Origin: Paenibacillus_AM sp052180255
GTDB taxonomy: Bacteria; Bacillota; Bacilli; Paenibacillales; NBRC-103111
NCBI RefSeq assembly: GCF_052180255.1
Contig: NZ_CP197466.1
Span: 310,001-374,000, forward strand
Length of the DNA stretch: 64,000 bases
Direction: 5' to 3'
Both the position numbers and the translations under genes were made by a program. A model generated the notes under the pieces. That model saw only the letters and a program-made list of their open reading frames with translations. It was not told where the DNA came from and made no database searches. Positions 1 through 9,682 of this stretch are shown here, piece after piece (the stretch's first letter is position 1; each line of letters starts with the position of its first letter).

Positions 1-1545
<1,545 letters not shown>

Positions 1546-1658
1546 AATGACTTCGAAAGCATAATTGCTTTTGAATGAACAACTTCTATGACTTTAATGA
1601 CTTCAATTCGCATCTAGTTTTCAAGGTACAAGCCTTGTTTCCAACCTTATGGAAAGCG

Positions 1659-1775
1659 TTTGGTGACGATGGCGGAAGGGAACCACGCGTACCCATCCCG
1701 AACACGACCGTTAAGCCTTCCAGCGCCGATGGTACTTGGACCGAAGGGTCCTGGGAGAGTAGGACGTCGCCAAGC
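1659..1775 (+). rRNA. 5S ribosomal RNA
   Basis: This is a 117-nt 5S rRNA with the typical start TTTGGTGACGATGGCGGAAG, the conserved CCATCCCGAACAC core at about 1696 and the 3' part GGGAGAGTAGGACGTCGCC. It lies about 115 bp after the 23S end and 5 bp before the first tRNA, so it belongs to the same rRNA-tRNA operon. The ends are set by expected terminal pairing and could shift by one or two bases. Confidence 0.95.
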
Positions 1776-1780
1776 ATTGG

Positions 1781-1856
1781 TCCCTGATAGCTCAGTTGGT
1801 AGAGCACACGACTGTTAATCGTGTTGTCACAGGTTCGAGCCCTGTTCGGGGAGCCA
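1781..1856 (+). tRNA. tRNA-Asn (GTT)
   Basis: A full cloverleaf can be folded. The anticodon loop is CTGTTAA with anticodon GTT, the T-loop is GGTTCGAGCC and CCA is encoded. It is first in the cluster, directly after 5S. Confidence 0.96.
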
Positions 1857-1932
1857 GCTTCCATAGCTCAGTAGGTAGAGTGCATCCATGGTAAGGATGA
1901 GGTCACCGGTTCGATCCCGGTTGGAAGCTCCA
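1857..1932 (+). tRNA. tRNA-Thr (GGT)
   Basis: Cloverleaf with acceptor GCTTCCA/TGGAAGC, anticodon loop ATGGTAA (anticodon GGT) and encoded CCA. It abuts the tRNA-Asn with no spacer. Confidence 0.95.
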
Positions 1933-1972
1933 CAAGCTTCTTTTCCGAATCAGCTTAGAATACTAACATTAA

Positions 1973-2047
1973 GGCCCGTTGGTCAAGGGGTTAAGACACC
2001 TCCCTTTCACGGAGGTAACAGGGGTTCGAATCCCCTACGGGTCACCA
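1973..2047 (+). tRNA. tRNA-Glu (TTC)
   Basis: Acceptor GGCCCGT/ACGGGTC, anticodon loop CTTTCAC (anticodon TTC), encoded CCA. Confidence 0.96.
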
Positions 2048-2054
2048 ACATTAC

Positions 2055-2130
2055 GGAGGCTTAGCTCAGCTGGGAGAGCATCTGCCTTACAAGCAGAGGG
2101 TCAGCGGTTCGATCCCGTTAGCCTCCACCA
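2055..2130 (+). tRNA. tRNA-Val (TAC)
   Basis: Acceptor GGAGGCT/AGCCTCC, anticodon loop CTTACAA (anticodon TAC), encoded CCA. Confidence 0.96.
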
Positions 2131-2137
2131 TTTATAC

Positions 2138-2213
<76 letters not shown>

Positions 2214-2231
2214 GGATTCACTTTAAAATAT

Positions 2232-2306
2232 TGGGGATTAGCCAAGCGGTAAGGCAACGGACTTTGACTCCGTCATGCAAAGGTTCAAATCCTTTATCCC
2301 CAGCCA
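2232..2306 (+). tRNA. tRNA-Gln (TTG)
   Basis: Acceptor TGGGGAT/ATCCCCA, anticodon loop CTTTGAC (anticodon TTG), encoded CCA. Confidence 0.96.
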
Positions 2307-2343
2307 TTATTATCCTCGATGTAATAAGATGAGAGATAATTAT

Positions 2344-2419
2344 GAGCCATTAGCTCAGTTGGTAGAGCACCTGACTTTTAATCAGGGTGTCGAAGGTTCG
2401 AGTCCTTCATGGCTCACCA
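2344..2419 (+). tRNA. tRNA-Lys (TTT)
   Basis: Acceptor GAGCCAT/ATGGCTC, anticodon loop CTTTTAA (anticodon TTT), encoded CCA. Confidence 0.96.
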
Positions 2420-2434
2420 TGAATTACACAGTGT

Positions 2435-2517
2435 GCGCGTATGGCGGAATTGGCAGACGCACTAGACTTAGGATCTAGCGGGCGACCGTGGGGGTTCAAG
2501 TCCCTCTACGCGCACCA
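2435..2517 (+). tRNA. tRNA-Leu (TAG)
   Basis: Class II tRNA with a long variable arm. Acceptor GCGCGTA/TACGCGC, anticodon loop CTTAGGA (anticodon TAG), encoded CCA. Confidence 0.95.
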
Positions 2518-2520
2518 TAT

Positions 2521-2595
2521 GCGGAAGTGGCTCAGGGGTAGAGCATCGCCTTGCCAAGGCGAGGGTCGCGGGTTCGAATCCCGTCTTCCGCTCCA
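2521..2595 (+). tRNA. tRNA-Gly (GCC)
   Basis: Acceptor GCGGAAG/CTTCCGC, anticodon loop TTGCCAA (anticodon GCC), encoded CCA. Confidence 0.96.
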
Positions 2596-2616
2596 TTTTT
2601 AATTTAACAGTAAATT

Positions 2617-2693
2617 GCGCCCTTAGCTCAGCTGGATAGAGCGTTTGACTACGAATCAAAAGGCCGGGAGTTCGAATCTCTCAGGGCGCGCCA
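2617..2693 (+). tRNA. tRNA-Arg (ACG)
   Basis: Acceptor GCGCCCT/AGGGCGC, anticodon loop CTACGAA (anticodon ACG, expected to be edited to ICG), encoded CCA. Confidence 0.96.
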
Positions 2694-2712
2694 TTTTACT
2701 TATTAAGTTTGT

Positions 2713-2789
2713 CGGGACGTAGCTCAGCTTGGTAGAGCACCTGGTTTGGGACCAGGGGGTCGCATGTTCAAATCGTGTCGTCCCGACCA
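2713..2789 (+). tRNA. tRNA-Pro (TGG)
   Basis: Acceptor CGGGACG/CGTCCCG, anticodon loop TTTGGGA (anticodon TGG), encoded CCA. Confidence 0.96.
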
Positions 2790-2815
2790 TTATTTTCTTT
2801 TATCGCATTTATCAT

Positions 2816-2889
2816 GCGGGTGTAGTTCAATGGTAGAACTTCAGCCTTCCAAGCTGATAGCGTGGGTTCGATTCCCATCACCCGCTCCA
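2816..2889 (+). tRNA. tRNA-Gly (TCC)
   Basis: Acceptor GCGGGTG/CACCCGC, anticodon loop CTTCCAA (anticodon TCC), encoded CCA. It is the last tRNA before the operon terminator. Confidence 0.96.
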
Positions 2890-2901
2890 TACACAATAAT
2901 G

Positions 2902-2930
2902 ACAGGCCCTTAGATAAGGGTCTTTTTTGT
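2902..2930 (+). terminator. Rho-independent terminator of the rRNA-tRNA operon
   Basis: A short stem (GGCCCTT/AAGGGTC with loop AGAT) is followed by TTTTTT, 13 bp after the last tRNA. Confidence 0.85.
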
Positions 2931-3033
2931 TTATCTAGTCAAAAAAGCTATGGTGTAGGCACGCTTTGTGTTAAAATGTTTCAATGATGGAATTTAGTAT
3001 ATAGAAAATAGACGCATATTGGGGTGAGAGAGT

Positions 3034-5823
3034 ATGTCAGAGATCGAGATATCCAGCCAGAAATCGAGCACAAACAATTCTCTTCGCAGAGATATTCGTT
3101 TCTTGGGTAATATTCTAGGAGAAGTACTGGTTCATCAAGGTGGAAGTGAACTTCTACACATTGTTGAAAAAATTCGTGAGATGAGCAAGTCGATGCGTGT
3201 TCACTTTGTACCTGAGATTTTTGATGAGTTTAAACAAACAATTAGAGGTCTTCAGCCAGAGACACGCCATCAGGTTATTCGTGCTTTTGCAATTTATTTT
3301 CAACTAATTAATATTGCAGAACAGAATCACCGAATTCGTCGCAAAAGAGACTACGAACGTACCTCAGGAGATATGATTCAACCTGGATCAATTGAGAGTA
3401 TTGTCCAGAATTTGAAATATAATAATCTCTCTCCGAATGAAGTGAAGGAGATTATTCATTCGATTTCTCTAGAACTTGTGATGACCGCCCACCCTACTGA
3501 AGCAATGCGCCGTGCTGTGCTTGACATTCATCAACGCATTTCAGAAGATGTGATGCTGCTTGACGATCCGAGTCTAACCAATCGTGAGCGTGAACAGCTG
3601 CGTGATAGATTACTTTGTGAAGTTCTTACGCTTTGGCAAACAGACGAACTTCGTGATCGTAAACCTACTGTAATTGATGAAGTGAAGAATGGTTTATATT
3701 ATTTTGACGAAACGTTATTCGATGTATTGCCTGAAGTGTATCATGAATTAGAACGTTGTTTGAATAAATTTTATCCTGATGAGCCATGGCATGTGCCATC
3801 ATTCTTGCGATTCGGTTCATGGATTGGTGGGGACCGAGATGGTAATCCATCGGTGACTGCTGATGTAACATGGGAGACCTTGACGTTACACCGTGAGCTT
3901 GCTCTTCGTAAATATGAAGAAATTTTGCAAAAAGTGCTGCAGCACATGAGCTTTTCTAAAAATATTGTGAATGTTACAGACGAATTGCTGGAATCAATTC
4001 AAAAAGATAGTGAAGTCATTGAACATAGTCGATATGATCTATGGCGTAATGAGAAAGAACCGTATCGAATTAAGGTTTCTTATATGCTTGAGAAAATTTC
4101 TAATACGGGTAACCCGAATGCGGATGCTTCTCATAAATATGAGTCACCAGAGCTTTTTATCGAAGATTTGAAAATCATTGCTCGTAGTTTGCAAAGTCAT
4201 TTTGCAGGATATGTTGCGGATGCTTATATAAATAAATTAATTCGACAGGTGGAGTTGTTTGGTTTCCATCTCTCTACTTTAGATATTCGTCAGCACAGCA
4301 AGGAACACGAGCTTGCCATGACAGAGATTCTAGAGAAAATGGAGATTCACACAAATTATTCGGAGCTTAGTGAAGATGAGAAAGTGAATGTCCTTACAAG
4401 CATTTTGAATGATCCACGACCGATCACATCTTCTTATCTCCAGTATTCGGAAAACACACAGGAATGCTTGGATGTGTATCACACGGCTTATCGAGCACAA
4501 AAAGAATTCGGTCAGCGTTGTATTAGCTCTTACCTCATCTCGATGACACAAGGAGCAAGTGATTTACTGGAGGTTCTTGTGTTTGCAAAGGAAGCTGGCC
4601 TATATCGTCGTGAAGCTAGTGGTAAAGTAACGTGTACCATTCAATCTGTTCCGTTGTTTGAAACGATTGACGATCTACATGAAGCGCCACAAATTATGAC
4701 GACACTGTTTGAGATTTCCGCATATCGTGCTTCCATCAATCCTTTTACACAACTGCATGAAATTATGCTTGGTTATTCGGATAGTAATAAAGATGGCGGC
4801 GTAATTACCGCGAACTGGGAGCTTCGGATGGCTCTTCGTGATATTACAGAGGTTGGCAATCGTTATGGTGTTAAACTTAAGTTCTTCCATGGACGCGGAG
4901 GGGCACTAGGAAGAGGTGGAATGCCGCTTAACCGCAGTATTTTGGCTCAACCAGCGGATACGCTTGGAGCAGGAATCAAGATCACAGAGCAAGGTGAGGT
5001 TCTTTCCTCCCGTTATTCATTAAAAGGAATTGCGTATCGCTCCTTAGAGCAAGCTACATTTGCCTTGATTACAGCATCAGTGATGTCGCGTGATCCGCAG
5101 GTAGATCCGGCCGACCCAACATGGGAAGACATTATGCGTGATATTTCGGAACAATCGATGGTGAAATACCAGGATCTCATTTTCCGAGATAAAGATTTTA
5201 TGACATTCTTCAAAGAATCAACACCGCTTCCTGAGATTGGCGAGTTAAATATCGGTTCCCGGCCATCGAAGCGGAAGAATAGTGATAAGTTTGAAGATCT
5301 TCGTGCGATTCCATGGGTATTCGCTTGGACGCAAAGTCGTTATTTGTTACCAGCTTGGTATGCAGCAGGCACAGGTTTGCAAAGCTTTTATCAAAACAAG
5401 CCGGAGAACATGAAGGTTCTACAAACCATGTACGCGGAGTGGTCATTCTTTAGTCAGATGATCGATAACTTGCAAATGGCACTGGCTAAAGCAGACTTGC
5501 TGATTGCCAAGCAATATGGTTTGATGATTAAGGATCCTGCAATCGCAGAGCGTATTTATAAGCTCATCCGTGAGGAATTCGAACTTACGTCTCAGTTACT
5601 GCTGCAAATTACAGGCCAGACTGGGATTTTGGATAATGTGCCTGTTATTCAGGAGTCCATTCGACTTCGGAATCCATATGTAGATCCACTTTCTTACATG
5701 CAGGTGGAATTGCTTAAGGAACTTCGGGCATTAAGAGAGAACAATCAAGATGATGTGGAACTGATTCGTGAAGTGTTGATTACGATTAATGGTATAGCAG
5801 CGGGACTACGGAATACAGGCTGA
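3034..5823 (+). CDS. ppc: phosphoenolpyruvate carboxylase
   Basis: This 929-aa cytoplasmic enzyme carboxylates phosphoenolpyruvate with bicarbonate to oxaloacetate, refilling the TCA cycle. The family's active-site signatures are all present: TAHPTEA with the catalytic histidine at H153, the GGDRDGNP block at residues 265-272 and the glycine-rich loop FHGRGGALGRGG from about residue 618. The length fits the full-length bacterial family. The ATG start is preceded by GGGGTGAGAG at good spacing. It stands alone between the tRNA operon terminator and sigW, a common Paenibacillus arrangement. Confidence 0.97.
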   Translation: MSEIEISSQKSSTNNSLRRDIRFLGNILGEVLVHQGGSELLHIVEKIREMSKSMRVHFVPEIFDEFKQTIRGLQPETRHQVIRAFAIYFQLINIAEQNHRIRRKRDYERTSGDMIQPGSIESIVQNLKYNNLSPNEVKEIIHSISLELVMTAHPTEAMRRAVLDIHQRISEDVMLLDDPSLTNREREQLRDRLLCEVLTLWQTDELRDRKPTVIDEVKNGLYYFDETLFDVLPEVYHELERCLNKFYPDEPWHVPSFLRFGSWIGGDRDGNPSVTADVTWETLTLHRELALRKYEEILQKVLQHMSFSKNIVNVTDELLESIQKDSEVIEHSRYDLWRNEKEPYRIKVSYMLEKISNTGNPNADASHKYESPELFIEDLKIIARSLQSHFAGYVADAYINKLIRQVELFGFHLSTLDIRQHSKEHELAMTEILEKMEIHTNYSELSEDEKVNVLTSILNDPRPITSSYLQYSENTQECLDVYHTAYRAQKEFGQRCISSYLISMTQGASDLLEVLVFAKEAGLYRREASGKVTCTIQSVPLFETIDDLHEAPQIMTTLFEISAYRASINPFTQLHEIMLGYSDSNKDGGVITANWELRMALRDITEVGNRYGVKLKFFHGRGGALGRGGMPLNRSILAQPADTLGAGIKITEQGEVLSSRYSLKGIAYRSLEQATFALITASVMSRDPQVDPADPTWEDIMRDISEQSMVKYQDLIFRDKDFMTFFKESTPLPEIGELNIGSRPSKRKNSDKFEDLRAIPWVFAWTQSRYLLPAWYAAGTGLQSFYQNKPENMKVLQTMYAEWSFFSQMIDNLQMALAKADLLIAKQYGLMIKDPAIAERIYKLIREEFELTSQLLLQITGQTGILDNVPVIQESIRLRNPYVDPLSYMQVELLKELRALRENNQDDVELIREVLITINGIAAGLRNTG

Positions 5824-5856
5824 TTGATGATAAGAAAACATGCATGTGGATAGAAT

Positions 5857-5912
5857 GAAAGTCGAGAATCTGTTAGATCAGATGCCTCGGCTTTCTGTGC
5901 GCTTATATTTTT
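5857..5912 (+). terminator. possible terminator after ppc
   Basis: An imperfect inverted repeat (GAAAGTCGAG at 5857-5866, CTCGGCTTTC at 5886-5895) is followed at a distance by a T-rich stretch. It lies between ppc and the sigW promoter. The gap between stem and T-run makes this a moderate call. Confidence 0.4.
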
Positions 5913-5921
5913 GAAAAAATA

Positions 5922-5947
5922 GAAAACGAAATTGATTCTGTTACGTA
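5922..5947 (+). promoter_or_regulatory. ECF-type (SigW-like) promoter of sigW
   Basis: GAAAAC (5922-5927) and CGTA (5944-5947) are separated by 16 nt, close to the Bacillus SigW consensus (TGAAAC-N16-CGTA). The site lies 37 bp before the chosen sigW start and implies autoregulation. Confidence 0.6.
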
Positions 5948-5984
5948 TAAGAATCGAAAGCCTCGAGAGTTGGAGGAGTTAGAT

Positions 5985-6566
5985 TTGAATTTTGTAGAGA
6001 CAAGGCTGGCAAAGCTTGCACGAAGTGGCGATCGGCTTGCATTTGCTGAGCTAGTAGATTTATATAAGGATAAAATATATCACCTTGCTTATCGGATGCT
6101 TGGGAATAAACAAGAAGCAGAGGATGCTGTGCAGGAAACGTTCCTGCGGCTATATACAAATCTGCATCGATATGATGAAACACAGAAATTTTCGACATGG
6201 ATTTTTAGAATCGCAACGAATTTATGCATTGATCGTCTGCGTAAACGTAAGCCTGTGTACTCCCTTGATGCTGATATGGATGGAGGAGAAGGTAACGATT
6301 TCTATGCCATGATGCCAAGTAACGAAGAAACACCGGAGAAGCAAGTGATTGTATCAGAGACGCAGCAGCTTATTCGTAAAGCGATTGAAACGATGCCAGA
6401 GAAGTATAAATCCATTGTAATCCTGCGGTATTTGCAGGATATGTCTTTGCAGGAGATTAGTGATGTGCTTGATATGCCGGTTACGACGATTAAGACGAGG
6501 CTGCATCGAGGTCGGGATTATTTGAGAAAGAAATTAGAGATGTCTGGAACCGTTGCTTTACTGTAA
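5985..6566 (+). CDS. sigW: ECF RNA polymerase sigma factor SigW-like
   Basis: This 193-aa extracytoplasmic-function sigma factor directs RNA polymerase to cell-envelope stress promoters. Region 2 is visible as AFAELVDLYKDKIYHLAYRM followed by FSTWIFRIATNLCIDRLRK, and region 4 as the helix-turn-helix MSLQEISDVLDMPVTTIKTR. A TTG start at 5985 is chosen because GGAGGAG (5972-5978) lies at ideal spacing; an in-frame TTG at 5970 would overlap that site. The cognate anti-sigma gene follows about 100 bp downstream. A SigW-type promoter upstream suggests autoregulation. Confidence 0.92.
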   Translation: MNFVETRLAKLARSGDRLAFAELVDLYKDKIYHLAYRMLGNKQEAEDAVQETFLRLYTNLHRYDETQKFSTWIFRIATNLCIDRLRKRKPVYSLDADMDGGEGNDFYAMMPSNEETPEKQVIVSETQQLIRKAIETMPEKYKSIVILRYLQDMSLQEISDVLDMPVTTIKTRLHRGRDYLRKKLEMSGTVALL

Positions 6567-6600
6567 CAAATTAATCTTGGACAACTATTTTTGATAAAAG

Positions 6601-6626
6601 TGAAACATTGTGTGAATAAAAACGTA
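6601..6626 (+). promoter_or_regulatory. SigW-type promoter upstream of the anti-sigma gene
   Basis: A perfect match to the SigW consensus: TGAAAC (6601-6606), 16-nt spacer, CGTA (6623-6626), 39 bp before the anti-sigma start. Having one in front of the anti-sigma gene as well as in front of sigW gives negative feedback. Confidence 0.75.
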
Positions 6627-6665
6627 TGGTATTAAACGATGTAGAGGATTTGAAAGGAGTGGCTT

Positions 6666-7280
6666 ATGATGAATTGTAAGGAAGCCCTTCCACTGATGCA
6701 TGAGGTGCTGGATGGTGATGCTACTGCGGCGCAAGCTAGAGAGCTGCGACAACACATTCAGACATGCGAAGATTGTGCGAAGCGGTATAAAGCCTTAGAG
6801 ACGACAGAAGCGCTCGTACACTCCATGCCTTTTATGGCAGCGCCTAGTGGTTTGATGGAGCAGATTATGAGTGGTCTGCCACCGGAAAGAAAGCGAAACT
6901 CTTGGACACAATGGATTCGTAAACATCCTGCTGTGTCAGTTGCTGCTGTGTTCCTCTTGGTGATGTTCACGAGTATGGGTGCCATGTGGAAAGGTGACGA
7001 TGAGCTAAGCGTCAAAGGTGTTGATTTAAATGATGTTGTCATTCAAGGAAAGACGGTTACGGTTCCTTCTGGTCATATTGTGGATGGCAACTTAATTGTT
7101 CAAGGTGGTAAATTGCTCATCGAAGACAATGCAGAGGTTAAAGGTAATTTAGTGGTTATTGACGGTTCACTTAATATGGCTTCAACAGCGCATATAACTG
7201 GACAAATCACAAAAATTGACGAAGTGGTCAGTTGGGTATGGTACAAAATGACGGAGTTTTTGGGATCGGTTCGTAAATAA
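6666..7280 (+). CDS. rsiW: anti-sigma-W factor, zinc-finger type
   Basis: A 204-aa membrane-anchored protein that should hold SigW inactive. The N-terminal zinc-binding anti-sigma domain is seen as HIQTCEDC (H-x3-C-x2-C) near residues 29-37. A single transmembrane segment VSVAAVFLLVMFTSMGAMW follows at about residues 93-112. The extracellular part is a polymer-forming-like beta repeat (VDGNLIVQGG, VKGNLVVIDG). Two in-frame ATG codons start the gene behind AAAGGAG. Regulated proteolysis of the anti-sigma factor is known for the family and is inferred here. Confidence 0.9.
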   Translation: MMNCKEALPLMHEVLDGDATAAQARELRQHIQTCEDCAKRYKALETTEALVHSMPFMAAPSGLMEQIMSGLPPERKRNSWTQWIRKHPAVSVAAVFLLVMFTSMGAMWKGDDELSVKGVDLNDVVIQGKTVTVPSGHIVDGNLIVQGGKLLIEDNAEVKGNLVVIDGSLNMASTAHITGQITKIDEVVSWVWYKMTEFLGSVRK

Positions 7281-7295
7281 TTATACATGGGTATG

Positions 7296-7333
7296 AATAT
7301 TCTCCTTGCAAAAATGAGGGAGAATATTTTTTT
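7296..7333 (+). terminator. Rho-independent terminator after rsiW
   Basis: A 10-bp stem AATATTCTCC/GGAGAATATT with a 12-nt loop ends in a run of seven T. Confidence 0.85.
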
Positions 7334-7455
7334 GTGAAGATCAGGTCATAGGTCTTATTAGAAGATTATAATTAAATATGGTATCATCTAGAAAGAATAT
7401 AGATAAATATATAGGTAAGGGTATTTGTTATGGATCTGGTTTGGGGGTCTCATTC

Positions 7456-8274
7456 ATGGAGTTTCTAGGTGATTTTGGGATAAAAGATGTTATAGATATT
7501 CTAATTGTGACTTATGTGGTGTACAAGCTCATTATGCTTGTCCGAGGGACAAGGGCCATTCAGTTTATGAAAGGCATTATTGTTGTCGTTGTGGCGTGGG
7601 CGTTATCATCCAAATTTCAGCTTACAACGCTGCAATGGATGATGAAGCAGATGATTGATACAGGGCTCATTGCGATCATCATTCTTTTTCAACCAGAGCT
7701 TCGCCGCGCATTGGAACAGATCGGTCGCGGTAAATTGTTCGCTCGTACTTACAACGGTGAAGATCATGAGATGAATCAGCGTATTGGTGAGGTCATGAAG
7801 GCTCTCAATATACTTGCCAAGCGTGAGATTGGTGCACTCATCGTATTTGAAAAAGAAACAGGGTTATCTGAATACATGGAATCAGGAACGATGCTGGAAT
7901 CCAAAATTTCATCGGAGTTATTAGTGAATATTTTTACACCAAATACTCCATTGCATGACGGTGCGGTTATCATACGTGGTAACCAGCTTGTCGCAGCAGC
8001 TTGTTATTTACCGTTATCGGAAAATCCATTTATTTCGAAGGAGCTGGGTACAAGACACCGGGCCTCGATCGGGATGAGTGAGGTTTCGGATGCGCTTTGT
8101 GTAACGGTTTCTGAAGAGACAGGACAAATCTCGCTTGCGATGAATGGACAAATTGTCCGTGGAATTACGGAAGAATCTTTGATAACTAAGCTGTTCGATG
8201 AACTAAGACCGAAGAAAACAAAACGAGAATCGGGCTCACTCTGGAAAAAGTGGGGGGGGCGCTTACGTGGATAA
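7456..8274 (+). CDS. cdaA: diadenylate cyclase CdaA
   Basis: A 272-aa membrane enzyme that condenses two ATP into cyclic di-AMP. Three N-terminal transmembrane segments lie within about residues 10-75, followed by the DAC domain. DAC signatures are visible: LHDGAVI (DGA motif) and GTRHRASIG (RHR motif), which bind ATP and metal. The ATG at 7456 is preferred over the upstream frame at 7378 because the product then starts like known CdaA proteins and GGGGGTC precedes it. It overlaps cdaR by 8 bp and precedes glmM, the conserved cdaA-cdaR-glmM unit linking c-di-AMP to cell-wall precursor supply. Confidence 0.95.
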   Translation: MEFLGDFGIKDVIDILIVTYVVYKLIMLVRGTRAIQFMKGIIVVVVAWALSSKFQLTTLQWMMKQMIDTGLIAIIILFQPELRRALEQIGRGKLFARTYNGEDHEMNQRIGEVMKALNILAKREIGALIVFEKETGLSEYMESGTMLESKISSELLVNIFTPNTPLHDGAVIIRGNQLVAAACYLPLSENPFISKELGTRHRASIGMSEVSDALCVTVSEETGQISLAMNGQIVRGITEESLITKLFDELRPKKTKRESGSLWKKWGGRLRG

Positions 8275-9646
8275 ATGGCTTAGTAATAAAAATGTGGTTA
8301 GAGCTATTGCGCTGCTAGTTAGTGTTATGCTTTGGTTTGTTGTCAACTCGGAAAATAGGGGTGTACCTAATACGGGCAGTTCCAGTATCCGATCTCAGGA
8401 ACTAAATAATGTTGTCGTGAAGGCAAAGTACGATACGAGCTTATATTCAGTGTCCTTAATCAGCCCTTCTACTGTTAAGGTTGTCATGAGGGGAAAAGAC
8501 TCGACTCTGCGGAAAGTAGACCCAGCGACTACATATGTGATGGTGGATCTTACGAATGTGGGGGAAGGTACGCATTCCAGGCCGCTGTACGCGGTTGGCT
8601 TTCCAGATAATCTGGAAGTTACGATCCAGCCTAGCCAAGTCAGTGTAGTAGTTGAGGCGATGGAGAAGAAAGAGCTTCCTGTCGAGATCGCGACAACGGG
8701 TAAACCTGCTGGTGGTCTGAAGCCAGGGGAAGTGATCATTAAGCCGAATAAGGTACATGTGACTTTACCGACTAGTCAGGTGAATGAGCAGCTATTTGTT
8801 AAAGGACAGCTTTCTCTTGAAGGCGCAAAAGGCCCAATTAAGAAACAGGTTAAGTTACACGTCTATAACAACTCAGGCATAGAGATGCCATTTGAGGTGA
8901 TTCCGTCTGTTGTAGATGTTGAGGTACCGATCACAACGCCATTCAAGCTGTTGCCATTGCAAATTAAGGTGGTGGGTGAGCCGGCTAATGGATATGGAAT
9001 TGCTACAGTGAAACAGAAAGTAGATAAAGTGTCTGTCTTTGGGGAACAAGGTGTACTGGATCATATGGAGTTTTATGAAGGGCCAGAAATTAATATTAAT
9101 GGACTTAAGGAGTCGAAGGACTTTGCCATAGACATCCCACTTCGAGAAAAAATCACTTTGGTTGATCCGAATAAGGCGAATGTGAGTGTTGAAATTGTTC
9201 CGTCGATAACCAAGACATTCGATGATATTCCGATTACTATTATCGGTCAAAGCGATGCGTTTACTTCTAAGGTAGTTGTACCGGATACAGGCAAAATTAG
9301 TATGGTTGCAGAAGGTGCGCCACAGTGGATTGATAAACTAAAGGCGACGGATATTCAAGCTATCGTTAATGTTAGTAATTTGGCTTCAGGCAAACACGAA
9401 TTGGTGGTAGCCTTTAATCTGCCAACATATATAAAGAATAATCAGCCGCAGGAAGTTAAGGTTACGGTTGAGATTACGTCCAAGCAAGGAACAGCTTTGG
9501 AGAATAAGGGGGAGAAAGATTCAACTCCGGTAAATGGTCAAGGTGACCAAACGAAGAGTTCGAGTCCTGTACCGAGTTCGACACCAGCCGATCCGGCTTC
9601 ACGTGCAAACACGAAATCTAACCCGCCTACGAAAATTACGAGGTAG
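8267..9646 (+). CDS. cdaR: CdaA regulatory protein, YbbR domains
   Basis: A 459-aa extracytoplasmic regulator of CdaA. One N-terminal transmembrane helix (VVRAIALLVSVMLWFVVNS, about residues 10-28) is followed by repeated YbbR domains, recognisable by recurring patterns such as LPVEIATTGKPAGG and LLPLQIKVVGEPANGYG. The C-terminal about 55 residues are a low-complexity Ser/Thr/Pro/Lys tail. It starts at GTG inside the end of cdaA and shares its operon. Confidence 0.92.
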   Translation: MDKWLSNKNVVRAIALLVSVMLWFVVNSENRGVPNTGSSSIRSQELNNVVVKAKYDTSLYSVSLISPSTVKVVMRGKDSTLRKVDPATTYVMVDLTNVGEGTHSRPLYAVGFPDNLEVTIQPSQVSVVVEAMEKKELPVEIATTGKPAGGLKPGEVIIKPNKVHVTLPTSQVNEQLFVKGQLSLEGAKGPIKKQVKLHVYNNSGIEMPFEVIPSVVDVEVPITTPFKLLPLQIKVVGEPANGYGIATVKQKVDKVSVFGEQGVLDHMEFYEGPEININGLKESKDFAIDIPLREKITLVDPNKANVSVEIVPSITKTFDDIPITIIGQSDAFTSKVVVPDTGKISMVAEGAPQWIDKLKATDIQAIVNVSNLASGKHELVVAFNLPTYIKNNQPQEVKVTVEITSKQGTALENKGEKDSTPVNGQGDQTKSSSPVPSSTPADPASRANTKSNPPTKITR

Positions 9647-9682
9647 CTTAATAATCAGATTACAGATAGGGGAGTCTACAAA

